NCBI RefSeq assembly: GCF_047663525.1
Contig: NC_092588.1
Span: 101,451,001-101,515,000, forward strand
Length of the DNA stretch: 64,000 nucleotides
Direction: 5' to 3'
Source: Anas platyrhynchos
Taxonomy: Eukaryota > Chordata > Aves > Anseriformes > Anatidae
Shown: positions 36,814 to 49,500 of the stretch, one piece after another
Position numbering within the stretch: the first letter of the stretch is position 1
How the letters are laid out: the number at the start of each line of letters is the position of its first letter
Translations under genes and position numbers: made by a program
Notes under the pieces: model-generated
Told to the model about the DNA's origin: nothing
Seen by the model: the letters and a program-made list of their open reading frames with translations, nothing else
Databases searched by the model: none

Positions 36814-39759
36814 AGTGCTGGCAAATTAATATTTTCCAATGGGAAAGTGTTCCACCTGAAAACTCAACTGGCTCCACACAGAAAATGAAAACATCTCAAT
36901 CCCAAAAGGAAGCCAGATAAAAGAGAGTGAAATTTATTACCTCTACAATCCACCTCTTTACTGACTGTGGACAAACGGCAACAAAAAGCATTTGCACAGT
37001 CAAGACTGACATAACCATTACCTACTTTTAAAACAGGAAAAAGTAACAGCAATCCCACTGAAACCCTTATGATAAACTAGACCAAATACAGGGTGAAATA
37101 GGTAGACCTCAGCACTGTTGCTGCCTCAGCATGGCCATTTTGGTAAACTTCCCAAAAGAAGGCATCATTGACTTCTTTATTGAAATGTCCTCCACCCTCT
37201 TGCTTGATCTGACAGCTGCTGTGCTCAGTGGCTGTTGTCTTGGAAAACTTACCAACAGCGATACCAACAACGAAGCTGGAACAAAGGCACGTGCCAAAAC
37301 AATATCCACAGGGAACCCAAAATGCTGAAAGAACCCATGCGATATGTACCTCAACAGGAATGTTCCAGAAGGGGAAGAAGATGACTTCTTTGCTCTTATA
37401 AGATTAAAGAGTGCAGGAAATATAAGCTCTGGCATTTCTCACAGCTCCTCTTATTTGAAGTTGATAATATGGCTTCTATGAGCTACAGTAGTATTGAATC
37501 CTAAAAGAAAAGGGAAAGCAATACCTAATAAAGCACTTCTCTTGTACAAGATTTATGAATATATGAACATGTATATGAAATCTGTGACTTTATTATGCTA
37601 CTCACAAGCCATTTTTAAATCATACAGAGGATTTTGAGCAACATTTCTGTTTGTTCTCTTTCGTGTAAACAAGTGATATACTCACAGGCAATGTTGCTGT
37701 GCTGTATTTATATTGCTGCCACTTAATTTCCCAAACAAAATTTAAAAATGATGAATAGTTAGAGAAACTTGAAGCATTTTGAAAAAGCAAGAGAAGATAA
37801 TTAGAAAACCATTTTGCATTTTGCATCTTCCACGTTTGCTGGAGTGAGAGATGTGTTCTCCATGACTGCTGAAGATCTGAGGTGCCTCTGTAGAGTGTTT
37901 TCCCATTTCCTCAGAACCTGCTGAAATTAAGATACTATACTGAAATATCTTTTACAGAGTAGGCAAGCTCTGGTACCTGTGCTACCATGGCACCTGCTTC
38001 TCTGTATATAGATCCCTACACCATGCACTCCGTTTCAGAAAGGCTCCCAGAGGCCATGGGAAGCCGTGACATTACAGGGTCAAATATGCTGCTTAGTAAG
38101 CAGAAGATCTCAAAGGTTGAGTAGGGGCACTTTATCTCTGAGTAAGCATCTTTGCCCTCTGGCAGAAAGCTGACAGCCTGAAGTTTTATAGATAAAATAT
38201 TTCTATCCACTCCATCCTGGCAAAGTTCAGGTGAGCACCCTCCCTCCTGACTTCTTTTAGACAAGTCTCAGTGGAAAGGAGACTAAAACTGTCCTTTGCC
38301 ACTAAAGTGACAAATACACATTTATTAAACAGTGATGAGGGAAATACACACACAAGGGAAGAGCAGAAAGGACATCATGGTGTTGGAACAAGAACGCAGA
38401 GATAAGCATGGAAATTATCACATCGATAAATGCAAGAAAAACACCCTGCTACTAAACACACTGCTAAATTGATGGTAATCATATTTGTCTGTCTTTCCCC
38501 AGCAGGATACCACTGCAAACTGCATGTCTGCTTTGCGGGCTTATACCTTCCTGCCAGCTCTTGCTGGTTTGGCATGAGAGTTTCCACTAAAACTATGAGG
38601 CTTAGGGGGGAAGCTCCAAGTGCACCTCTGAGCCATAAACCTGCAATGCAGAACTGTCTGGTGCTGCCAAACCCCACACAGGGGCTCTTCTGAGACAGAA
38701 TTATTGTGTCTGGCCTAGAACTGCCATTATGACTGCCATTTGGACTAATTACTGCCAAGTTGTCCTTATGCAGACAAATTAAAGAGAATTGGATTTTGGG
38801 GTGATATCAAGTTGTTTGAGCAACTTTTCTGTTTTCTTCGGTAAGCTGACTGAATGATGTTTTATTATTTTTATACAGGCTTATTCCAAGTAATTCTCAA
38901 TTTAATCTCATTTAACCTTTATTAAGCCACACTTCTCACAATGAAACAGGAGCATCTGTAAAGACTTTTATATCAGTTCAGCTCTAAGAATTCAAACGTA
39001 TATCCTAAATACAATAAATATATAAATATTAATTTGCTTAAATAGTCAAAACTGGAGTACTCCCAATAAAAAGTATTACAAGTGAAGAATCAGGTGCTTG
39101 GTCTTCTGTTTTTCTCCACTCTTTCAGCCTGTGTTGTAATAAGTAGCAAATCCAAAGTATAGTGATTAAGAAAAAGGTGGAAGCCTTCTACAGAGCAAAG
39201 GCTACACAGCTTCATACTGCTTCCACTTTACCACATTCTTATTTATCTCTACTTGTTTTTTTTTTCCGTATTTTTGAGCCATGCAGTTTTGCTTCCCTGT
39301 TTTCTATGATTACTTTCTCTCCCCGCCCCCCCCCCCCCCCCCCCTTTTTAAGGTCTTTTAAGTATCTCATTGCTCCTTATTAGGACAGCTGTTTGCTGTG
39401 CTTTTATTATGCTCTCTTCTAATAACTGCAGTTCTTCTGAATATCTTTATCCCTGAGGCTATCTTTCCATGAAGTTTCTAACACTTTGCTACAGCATTTT
39501 TTTAATGAGGTTTGTTTTCCTTACTTTGTATTTATTTTATAGGTAAAAATATTATACTTATATTATATAAAATGTATATTTGTATTATATAAATTATATA
39601 TTAAATTTATTGCATTTATGGGTAAATCCTAGAACACCTGCTCAGACTTTATTTTAGGATGATATTCAGTTTCTAGCTTTCCAGACATTTTCCTTATTGG
39701 ACAATGCATTAAAGACAGGACGTAGTGGCTTTTGACTGACTGTGTGAGCCCGGAGCATG
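36814..39759. other. Intergenic
   Basis: Contains open frames on both strands around 37,109-37,435 without recognisable homology, the poly-C run, and a very AT-rich stretch at 39,540-39,620 (near-repeats of tattatataaa). No supported gene. Confidence 0.45.
39321..39344. repeat. Poly-C run (CCCCG then 19 C)
   Basis: An uninterrupted 19-base C run at 39326-39344, preceded by CCCCG, in AT-rich surroundings. Such a run could fold as an i-motif, with a G-quadruplex on the other strand. The length may be unstable or mis-assembled. Confidence 0.85.
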
Positions 39760-40012
39760 CCCTTGCCACAAAGAAGGCTAATAGTACCTTGGGTGCATCA
39801 GGAGGAGGGCTGACATCAGGTTAAGGGAGACCCTTCCCCTCTGTTCAGCACTGATTAGGTTACACCTGGAGTGCCCAGTGGCCCTGGGCAACCTGCTCTA
39901 GGTGGCCCTGCTTGAACAGGGGGGAACTGATGACCTCCAGGGGGGAACAGTTGGAACTGATGACTTCCAGAGGTGCCTTCCATCCTCTGCCTTTCTGTGA
40001 TTCTGTGAGAGA
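39760..40012 (+). mobile_element. CR1 LINE 3' remnant with internal deletion
   Basis: It has aaagaaggctaatag and gggtgcatcagga (the KKANxILGCIR block), then cactgattaggttacacctggagtgc. It jumps to the 3' UTR (gggcaacctgctctaggtggccctgcttg) and ends in TTTCTGTGATTCTGTGAG at about 40,012. A local duplication of ggggggaactgatgacctcc-like sequence lies at 39,918-39,970. Confidence 0.8.
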
Positions 40013-41500
40013 CTAAGCAGAAAAGGCAAGATATAAACCCTTTTCTCTATTCCCACAGGTTTATTGAAGCTACCTCTTATTTAACTATAGTATTTTTGTT
40101 ACATTCACCTTGTAACACTACATTACATGCAGGTATGTTACCTAATGACAAGGTGTTTCAGTACCTGGTTGTTAAATAGATAGCACACAATTCTCTTTGG
40201 AAGTGGCAAAAACTACACTTAGGAGATGATCACTGAAATATGTCAGAATCAGATTAGTCTCTTCTACACACTGAAGTGGCCTAAAGCTGCCTTATTTGAG
40301 CAGCTGGATATTCTCCTTACACAGTGGACTTCTGGCTTTATGTATCCAGTATTGCTCATTTCCTCTCATCACACAATGCTTGCTTTAAGTGGAAGATGAC
40401 TGCATCTACATTAGAGGAAAAAAAAATAAAACTTGTCTCAAAACATTTATATCTAACTCCTATGGAGCAATAGTCAGCAGTCCTCAAGAAGCACAATGTG
40501 CAAACAAAGCTAAAGCTCCCATTTTTGCTTTCCATAAACAACAACTCTTGGGCCCTATGCCAAGGACAACTTAAGTACACTCAAGAATACGGCCGCTAAT
40601 TCCACTGGGTATTGACGTCAAAGTCAGCCCTAAGTATCTCTAGAAGTGAAGACACATGAGACAGGTGACTTCTGACAGCTCTTCTGCAAAGATCAACTCT
40701 CGGCCTTGCTGCTGGCCATCATGGGTTAATGTCTCAATCATTTCATTCAGTTTTCCATTACAAGCTCATGCCAATCCCTGTCATCAGGTCTCACCAGGGC
40801 TGAAAATGTAAACAGATTCCCAAAGCACTTAAAGATATTGGAGAGAATGAGACAACCCAAGTAATGCCTACAGTGACCAGGAACAAACGTGAGGCTTGGG
40901 CCAAATGAGGGCTGGAAGAAAGGGCTGTCTGTGGATAAATTATACAGTAACAGATTTTCTTTACCCTCCCTGTCATAAAAGAGGGCCTCAAATTTGCTTA
41001 GGGCTCAAGTGAGGACAGCAGAACCTGTTTCAACTTTGCCATTCCTGAGTGATTCTACATCAAAACGTACATGCGGCCTACAAAGAGAACATGCCCAAAC
41101 CACCAATTCCTTCCGACCTACCACAGGTATCTGAACTTTCCATAACATCTCATCTTTCTCTCTCGTAACCTCCTTCACCTTCTCTTCATGGCTTTTCTTT
41201 TTTTTTTTTTCTAAATATCTCTTGGAAAAGGAAGATAAATACTTTCTATGGAGACATTTATTTAGAGACATGGGAAGCAGCAAGGTATCTTTCATTCAGT
41301 CTTGCCTATGCTTCAGCATCCCCATCTGTGAAGTCCGATAAACTTATTCACCTTCATAAATTGTACTGGACTTCTGGAGAGAAGTGGTTGAGACCCAAGT
41401 AGTGCTGAAACTCTGGTGTGAAGCACAGCACATACAGCATTATTCCACGCAGTTATATTTAGAGCTTCAGATATGTAGCTCAGCCTATCCTTATCTAAAT

Positions 41501-41502
<2 letters not shown>

Positions 41503-41537
<35 letters not shown>
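41503..41537. repeat. Poly-A run of 35
   Basis: Longest A homopolymer in the window. No recognisable retroposed sequence lies upstream, so it looks like a homopolymer expansion and not a retroposon tail. Other long A runs are at 19148-19174, 24682-24706 and 28057-28090 (interrupted). Confidence 0.85.
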
Positions 41538-41539
<2 letters not shown>

Positions 41540-42429
41540 CTATTTTTTTCCTAGATTCTCCAGAAAAGGCCAAGATCTGCCTTATTGACAAACCAAAGCA
41601 AAAATAAAAACTCATTAGTTTACAAAATTCATTTGTCTTCTTGGGGAATTAAAATGAAGAAACAGAATCTGTGGTTTTCCTTTTCTCCCAAGTTAAACTC
41701 CATGAAAAAGAAAACCTATTTGCAAAATGCAAATAAAGTACCTGAAGGGACACTACCACATATCCTTTTTCCCAGATCATAAATAGTTATATCTGACACA
41801 ATATGCCCTAGGGCACTTACAACCCTCAGCTCACAAGAAAAGAATGAAATACTCTTAGCATCCTTCACCTTTCCAGAAAATCTGGTCCTTGCTGCTAACA
41901 AAACAGCTTGTTTTTGAAAGAGCAGTTTCTATCTTGCATTGTGCAACCTCACAGGTCTTTAGCACCGAGTCTACTTCTGTAAATTAATCAGCTTCCCAGA
42001 TGGTCTCCTTTGGTAAGATCCCCAAAACCTAAAAAAGTAGGTTTTATGCCTAAAAGATATTCTGCAACACCTTAAAAATAATAATAATCAGAGTTTGCCT
42101 GTTATTCACACAGTAATGAAAATACCACATACATTTGGTTTTAAATGCTCTGCAGCAGTTTCAGACACCCAAATTTTGACCAACATTTTCGCCTTCTATG
42201 CTAGTTCAGCAAAGGATACCAGTGAATATGTGGTGATCCACCCTGCCTAGCGTCCTGTTTGCTAAGGTGGCCACAAACTGCTGTCCATGGAAAAGTAAGA
42301 GTAAGTCTTCATGTTATATACATAAACACTCAAGTCAGCAGCCTCCAACCAATGCTCTCTCACTTCCCAAGTGTGTATCGAGGTAATCAAGACAACACAG
42401 ACAGGCTTGACAGCGGTAACCGGTGAGAA

Positions 42430-42575
42430 GAAAAGAGACAACAGGCACAAGCTAAAATGTGGGAGACTCAGATTGAATATAAGGAAGTTTTCACCACTTT
42501 TTGCACCGTGAGGACAGTCTCACATTGGAGCAGGATACCCAGAAAGGCTGTGCAGGCTCTGCCCTGATGGATAAG
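42430..42575 (+). mobile_element. CR1 LINE fragment
   Basis: Short, diverged piece matching the CR1 region after LFSVV. Landmarks are gattgaatataaggaag, accgtgaggacag and ttggagcaggatacccagaaaggctgtg. No 3' repeat remains. Confidence 0.6.
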
Positions 42576-44559
42576 GGCATTTGGAAAAAAAAACAGCTAA
42601 ATGCAATATGCCTCTAAGTTGTGTCCTCAACGTTATTTGCTCTTAAGAAATCTCATCTCATTTGCAGATTCTTTCAGTAACATTAACTGCATTTACTTTC
42701 ACACAGTTAAAGATGTTGAATGGTGACAAGACCCATATTAGTCCTCAGAAAAAAACAGCAAGAAATCCTACTCAAAATTTACCGTTTGATTACTACTTTT
42801 TGTAATTCCTGCTTAATGAGTTGTAACATGACTGGCAGTAGCGAGCAACCAGTGAATTGAACTCTGTCTACCGACAAACAACTAACTGCAACCCTATCTA
42901 AAAATGCTTAAAATCACCTCTTTCAATTTGTTAAAAGCTGTAATAATTATGCAGTAAAGATTGGAGAAGAGCAAGATGGGAACCTTTGCTAAATGAGCCT
43001 TGGGAAAGTAGCCTTCCTTTCTGCTTAAGCATTTGATTTCACTCGCCATAAGAAAAATAGTTTCAAAACAATTTTGAAGTCTGCTGTGGCAATAACATGA
43101 GAATTCTCCTTTCCTTGCGCAGTGATAATGCAGTAGGAATAAAAGAATGTGTGTCACGTTTGCTTTTCCTCCACAAAAAGCACGTCCACCAGCTCTTGAA
43201 GGCAACTCTGTTAGAAAAGCATTTGGTGGGGTGGGTGGAGGAAAGGTTCATAATCTATACTGAGTAATCCTGCTAATTACAGACAATTATCTGTAGATTT
43301 CTGACCTGTGCATCATTCTATTTCCTCTTACGGACGAGTCTTCGACAAATTCTTCCACTCACATTTAATAAAAAACATTACACATCAACCTTTAATTAAA
43401 AGTAGCAACACAAGAGAAACTTACAGCAGCCATGTATCTGTAGGTGTTCATGGGCATTAGCTTTTCTTTTTCACGTCAAGAAAAAGAAAAAAAAGTATCT
43501 TTCTGTTGCACCATAAGAAGCCTGATTAGAAGAATAATGCCTCAGGCAAACCCTAGAGGTGGAAGCAACTTGAAAGAAACACAGTGCTGAAAAACTAAGT
43601 TGATGCAATATTAAACAAGTGAAATCATGGAAGTAGAAAAAAAAAAAAAAAAGAATCTTGAAGAGCCAGATTCTGAATTCCTTTACATTGATTTGACACT
43701 AACCTAATTCTTCTAATTACTGTAGAATTGCTAGTTTTAATTATACCACTCACTTGTATGAATGTAAAATACAGAGCCAGGCCTACAATCCTTTATCTAC
43801 CACAGAAGGGTGACCACATGGGCCTGAGGTCTGCTGCTGCCTAGCAGACACCGAAGCACTACTGACCTTGTTACAGCCCCCACTACCTCGAAGCATCTTG
43901 CCATGACCCATTTCCCCTGGTTGGTGGTGAGGAAGGATGGGGAAGGCCATGAGGATCTGTATACACACACAAACAGAGAATCTTCTCAGCATCAGCAATG
44001 GACTTTCAGTATCATTGGAGCAGTGCCCATGCTCCACTGATTAAACCACACAAAAGAGCTGGCTCCTCCCTGGGGATTTGTCTCATTCTGCCCAAACCTT
44101 TTGAGCCAAGATACTCCCTGAAATATTGTAGGCTGGATACACACATGCACGGACACACAAGCTCTGAACAACAAAAAGGAAGGCTTTCCAATGAAAACAC
44201 TCATCCAGCCTTAACACAGAAATGCTGCTGTTACGCCCTTAGTCACAGAAGCCAGCTGCACAGTTTCCAGTCACACTCCACCTTTCACCTGTTACCGTGA
44301 GGCACATTCAATTTGTCAAGTGTCATATCAAAGGATTTTTGCAGGTCTTCACTGAAAACCAGCCGGACCAAGTGCCTGGAGGAACCAGCCTGGCCAGCAG
44401 CAGGCAGCGACACCACTGGTGGTGTGACTGCGGTCTGGGGCCTTGGCCACCCCCGCCCCACCTCGCAGCCCGCAGTGTCCGTCACGGCTTGCAATAAAGG
44501 TTATCTCTCCCTGCAGCAAGGAATTGACTGATTGCGCTCCCTGACAGGTCCTAAATTCA

Positions 44560-44741
44560 TTTTAAGAATGCAATTTGGATTTTTTTTTTTTTGAAACGTG
44601 CTATTTTCAGGAAGACACCGAACTGCACGGAGGTGTGGGCTTGCCTTTAAATACCCAGGGCTGGCTTTCTGTTGGCCAGGTACTTTGAGCTTTGCTCCAA
44701 ATCTTCGTGCTCAACGCATCCTTTAGGAAACCACCCTGAAG
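44560..44741 (+). promoter_or_regulatory. TATA-type promoter and 5' UTR of the candidate secreted-protein gene
   Basis: A TATA-like TTTAAATA at 44646-44653 lies about 90 bp before the ATG at 44742. A start near 44,678 would leave a short 5' UTR of about 64 nt. No CpG island is present, which suits a tissue-restricted gene rather than a housekeeping one. The linkage is inferred from spacing only. Confidence 0.4.
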
Positions 44742-46283
44742 ATGACAATCCTTCCAGCACTGCTGGCTCTGATTCTGGTTGACCTGCTAATGGCACAAGG
44801 TGAGTCAAACGTTGGCAGATCAATCTTTGTAAATTTGAAAAGAGATTCAAATTCCGGAGTGGATTTATTCCCACATTTATTTCCCTCCCCCAACTCCTGC
44901 TTGGCATCTCTGATCCAGAAGAGCAACTATGTACATGTTTAGATAACCCTAGAAGTAATTTGCCTTCTCACAGTTCTCCTCACCCATGTGAATTCCTTTT
45001 ATTTGTAGGTACCCCTGTTACCCCTGTGCTTGGGGAAACGACTGTGGAGCAGAGCAGAGATCCCAGCGTGCAACCAAGCACTGAGCTCCCCCTGGACTAC
45101 AGCAGAGACCCATACAAGGAGGAAGGCATGGAGCAAACCGGGAACACTGGAGTGCAAGAAGGTGAACAGGACACTTGGGAGATGAGTGGAGAGCCCGGTA
45201 CTGAATCTACCCCTAACCCAAGTGTGGAGCCAAGCCAAGAACCAACCCAGGAGTCAACCACTGAAATATCCAGTAAGGCCCATTTCATCTTTGATTGTTC
45301 TCATGCTATTGTTATCTCATTTAGTTTTGTTCCTCCAGCACTCCTACCTTTCCTGCAATAACAGGAGTACTAAAAAAAAAATAATAGTGCTTTTCCTTGT
45401 AGTTTATTTCTGAAAGGGTCTCTAGCATGCCAGAAATCTAGCAACTTCTGCTTTTCTTCTTCCAAAACATGAATACATGTAGATTGCTAGTAATGGCAGA
45501 GGAAGGCTAGAATCCTTAAGACAATTTTTGTTATTAGGTATGACTGCATTTAACAGGTGTATGTAAAGTGAGGTTTCACCTGCCCTCTTTATGAAAGAGG
45601 TTGCTCTTGTGGATTAGGCCAACACTGGCTTAAAAATGCATTTCTAACATGGAAAAAATATATGGTTGAGTTTCTCTGTTAGAATGTCCTGTGATCTGAT
45701 TCAGTAAGATCTTATTCTGGTGAACCTCAGCTCTGCAAAGATGGGCCAAACTATCCCCTATAGGAGAGAAACCTGAAGAAGAGTCAGAAATTTGGTGACT
45801 ACAAACCAGCACAGGTTCTGTCATTATCTCCAAGAGCGTTACATCTGAAGGCTCTGCAATTTGTCCCTCAGAGCCACCAAGAGTTTCTCCAGAGCTCACG
45901 GCAGGGCACAGAATGTGGAAGCAGGCACTCCAAAGATTTACTTTTCCCCCCACTCTTCCTAATTTCTATGTTTTTCCTTTTGCAACTGAGATGATCTGAC
46001 ACTGACTTAACCTTCCATATTCCTTTACTGTTGTTCACATCAGCTGCTTCATCTTTTGAATGTCTTTTCCCTTGAAAACATTCCCTTTGAAATGCTTTTG
46101 CTGTGTTTCTCCCACTTAACTTCAACAGCATTTTGGATGACACCTATGTTAAGAAAATTTGAAGGTATAGAAATCACATCCACCGTGATTTCAGAAAACG
46201 GAGCAATCCTTGAAATTAGTCAGCTCTACTACCAGAAACATAACAAGGAAGCACTGGGGCAGAACTTCCTGAGCTCTCTGTAA
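44742..46283 (+). CDS. Unrecognised small secreted Glu/Ser/Thr/Pro-rich protein (candidate gene)
   Basis: I do not recognise this protein. Exon 1 (44742-44799) starts with an ATG preceded by A at -3. It encodes 19 residues (MTILPALLALILVDLLMAQ) that look like a signal peptide, and it ends at a consensus donor GTGAGT. Exon 2 (45009-45272) follows a pyrimidine-rich acceptor ending TTTGTAG, keeps phase 1, and adds 88 codons with no cysteine. It holds about 15 Glu and many Ser, Thr and Pro, plus degenerate repeats such as SRDPS/SRDPY and NPSVEPSQEPTQES, then a donor GTAAGG. A possible exon 3 (46129-46283) follows an acceptor ending CAACAG, also keeps phase, and ends in TAA, totalling 158 aa. Exons 1-2 are well supported by splice logic; exon 3 is a guess. 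It could be a secreted, mucin-like or acidic protein. Expression is unknown. Confidence 0.5.
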
Positions 46284-46546
46284 ACCATCACTACCATTAC
46301 CAACAGTACAGTGCTGAGACCTCACACACTTCATTAAATGATTGTGAAGTACCTCACATAAAAAACACTATCAAGCACTTGTGCTTAATAGTACTATCAA
46401 ATATTACTTGCTCCTCTAGGACTAGACATAATGGTCTTTTAAATAGAAGAATCTTCTGCACAATGAACTCTTGAGGAAGGTTTTGTTCATTCTTTAGTAA
46501 ACACAGTAGTTTATGAAGGAACAATCTTAAGTTCCACAGTGTTCAA

Positions 46547-46552
46547 AATAAA
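46547..46552 (+). terminator. Candidate poly-A signal AATAAA for the secreted-protein gene model
   Basis: First AATAAA on the plus strand after the putative exon 3 stop at 46283. It is a common hexamer in AT-rich DNA, so support is modest. Confidence 0.3.
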
Positions 46553-49500
46553 CAATTGGCAAAGCCCCAAAGTCACAGTTCCAAGCTGTTCTGTCACACA
46601 CTGGAGTAGTTTTATATTGACCATTCTTGTTTTTACTCTAGAATAATCTGCAACATTAAATCCTGATGGAAAAGCAACAGCCACACTTACGTGCAGAGTT
46701 GACATCACCACTGAAGAACACACAGTGCCTGCAGCAAGCTGGACGACAGGGCAGAACTCACTGCAGTTTTTAAAACCGCAGCTTGTTGGTAAATAGCATC
46801 CACAGCCTTCGGTCCAAGAATCACATCAAATTCTTGCTTACTTTAACAGTTTAATTAGATCACGGTTGACCTGTGCTGTTTTGCTTGCATAATAATATGA
46901 AATAAAAATGTCAGTGCAAATGCATGCTTTGTTATTATTGTATGTCCTTTCCTTGTTAAGAAAGTGACACAAAGTGAGAGAGAGAGAAAGAAAGCAAGAA
47001 AGAGATTGATTGTAGGGCAATTTCCTAGGTCTCCTCTCAAACTTATTTCAATCAACTGTTGCTTGTTTTTTCTTGCTTTATTGCTGTTGTGACCAAATGT
47101 ACAGGAATTAGGAACAGGATTGTGAAAGTGTTTTTTCAGACAGGCTCCAGAAGGTTTCAGCAGGCTGTTTTAAGTCTGCTGAAGGCATCATCTGTGGAAG
47201 GAGACAGTTTAAAAACAAGACTTTCTTCAGCCCATTATTGTACCTTAGAATACTTTTACACAACACCCAAAACTATTTTTGAGGGATTTCATGGCTTGCA
47301 GGTACAATGACAAACAAGCCATTTATCTGCAAATTTTGAACACACACAGATGCATCCAAAGGTTTACTTCTGATAAAACCGTGGATTACAACATAAATTG
47401 GAAACATGAATGTATTTTTAATTACCTTACCAATTAGTTTCTCGTATAATATCCATGCATATTCTACTGCCTGATATCAATTGCAGAATTTCTTGTTTGG
47501 TATTCTTACTGTTGAGCCAAGAGAGCAGGCTGAGTGCTGCACAGAACAGAGATGCTGGCTCTCCTCAGAGACTTCAGAACCATACAAAGAATGAGAATTA
47601 CAATGGGAAAAAAAAAAAAAAAAAAAAAAGTAAAAGTGCCAGAAGAATAAGTTTCTCTGAAACTGTTTAGGAATCTTTCTTTGCTAAGGAGCTTAGAGCT
47701 GAAAAAATTCATGGAAAAACAAACAAACAAAAAAAGCACTGCAACAAGTGAGAAGCCTCCATACCCTTGAGTGCCTGGTGTGTAGACAACACAGTGTGTG
47801 ATATTGGAAGGAACAATGAGCAGTCCCAGATTTCCTGTTTTTTTTTTTTTTTTTTTTAAGCTCATTTTCAAACATAATTTGGTGTCTTCTATTCACTTAT
47901 TTGTAAGGTTGTAACTAAGGAGAGTCCAACCTCTAATTCCCTGTTTGTAAAATTAAACAGAAGCTCTTTAAACAAAACAAACTGAAACACGGTTAACCTT
48001 TAGCATATGCCGATCACCAGTACCTTAGAAAACAATAAAAAAAATACACCAAATATTAGTCAAAACACATTTTGGCCCCAAAACAGCATTCAGTGTCAGG
48101 GTTCACCTTATAAAGCAATTCTTAGAGTCTTCTGGCATTGCAACTCTGTCTGACCAATAGGCCAGAACACTTCTGAAGGCAGAAATACAAAAAATATAAA
48201 GCCCACATTCTGAACTTGGCACCATGCAGCATGGAGACACAAAATAACAATTAAAAATACCTCAGGTCACTTAGCATTGCACGTATAATTTCTAGATTCT
48301 TAAAATGCTGATCAGATGGCAGGCAGAAATTGGTAAGAGAAAGAAAACTGATTCTAAAATAAATACGGTATTGATTAAGCAGGGAAAAATGACTGGTAAT
48401 GAAGAAAATCACCACACGATGGCTCCACATACAGCAACTTTTAAAGAGTTGCACTTAATGCTGGCACAAAACCAGTCAGCCAGCAGCGAAGAACTGCAGC
48501 AAGCAGTGCTACTCGCTTCTCATCTAGGCAATACAAAGGTTACTTGCTTTGCAGCACCTCCTCCGGGTCTCCTGCCTGGTACAAATACAGGTCTCTGCCC
48601 TCCCTCTCCATCAGGACATAAATTTGAGGTTTGGAAAAAACTTTTTAGAGGGTGCCCAAGAGGATACTCGTGAATGTTGAACCGGATATGGAAAAAAAAA
48701 TAGTGGAAACTCAGTTCTTAGAGGCACGACAGGGATAATTCCCATTAAATATGGGAATCATCTTTCCCATATTTACTTGTCCAAAACCTTCATCACCACG
48801 GGTAGGAAGGCTGCAAGCAATTTAGGAATGATTTAAACAACTCAAAGGATTAGTTTTTTAAAAACATAATGAATTGTCTGTCATGCAGGAGTGCACCGAT
48901 GCCATGTAGTTAGCTTTAAGCGTATCCTGTAAAACTGTAAAACAGGTTAATCCTTGACAAATACCAAACTGTCTGTTGGGGCCTTAGCTCTAAAAGCTCT
49001 GAGCTGCAAACAAAAAGAAATTTATTGTTCATAAATTACTCATCAAGTTTCTTGTACCTTCTTTCCGGACTTCTAATACCAAACAGAACGCTTCTGAGAC
49101 ACGTGCTCCTTTGATATGCACCAGATGGCCTCTCCCACTTCTATTCTCACACCTCCTTCAGTAGAATGGTGCCCAGAATAAGAGTACATACGGCACAAAA
49201 ATGCACCTTTCTTGCCAGTCATTTATATCGCTGTAATAAATGCATTGCACCATGCCAAAGTATTATCTCCCTAACTTCCTGCACAACGAAACTTGTGCTG
49301 TTAGCTACAAAGGTAGACCTGCACTTCCCTCGCACAGGCAAAGTATTGTACTACTTACATTGTTTCACTGCGTTGGTCCTCCATTCCCTTCAGAACTTCC
49401 AGGCAAATTAAAAGATACATTTGGTCATCTATCCTGTGGTTAGGTTTTGTCACACAGCATCAGAGTAGAGGAAAAAGCTAGATGCTTTGTTAGAACTCAC

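Larger units (their letters stand above)
40013..44559. other. Intergenic left of the candidate secreted-protein gene
   Basis: Holds the poly-A run at 41,503 and one CR1 scrap. A full palindromic CRE-type TGACGTCA lies at 40613-40620. No other supported features. Confidence 0.45.

Noticed and set aside
41503-41537. Poly-A run as the tail of a processed pseudogene or SINE
   Set aside because: No retroposed gene sequence or flanking duplication is visible, and CR1 elements do not leave poly-A tails.
44999-45288. Minus-strand frames over exon 2 of the unknown gene
   Set aside because: Antisense shadows of a biased-composition exon; no splice or promoter support on that strand.
47104-47310. Alternative third exon of the unknown gene
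   Set aside because: It keeps phase after an acceptor but encodes a basic, unremarkable stretch. One third of random acceptors keep phase, so it is not enough to annotate.
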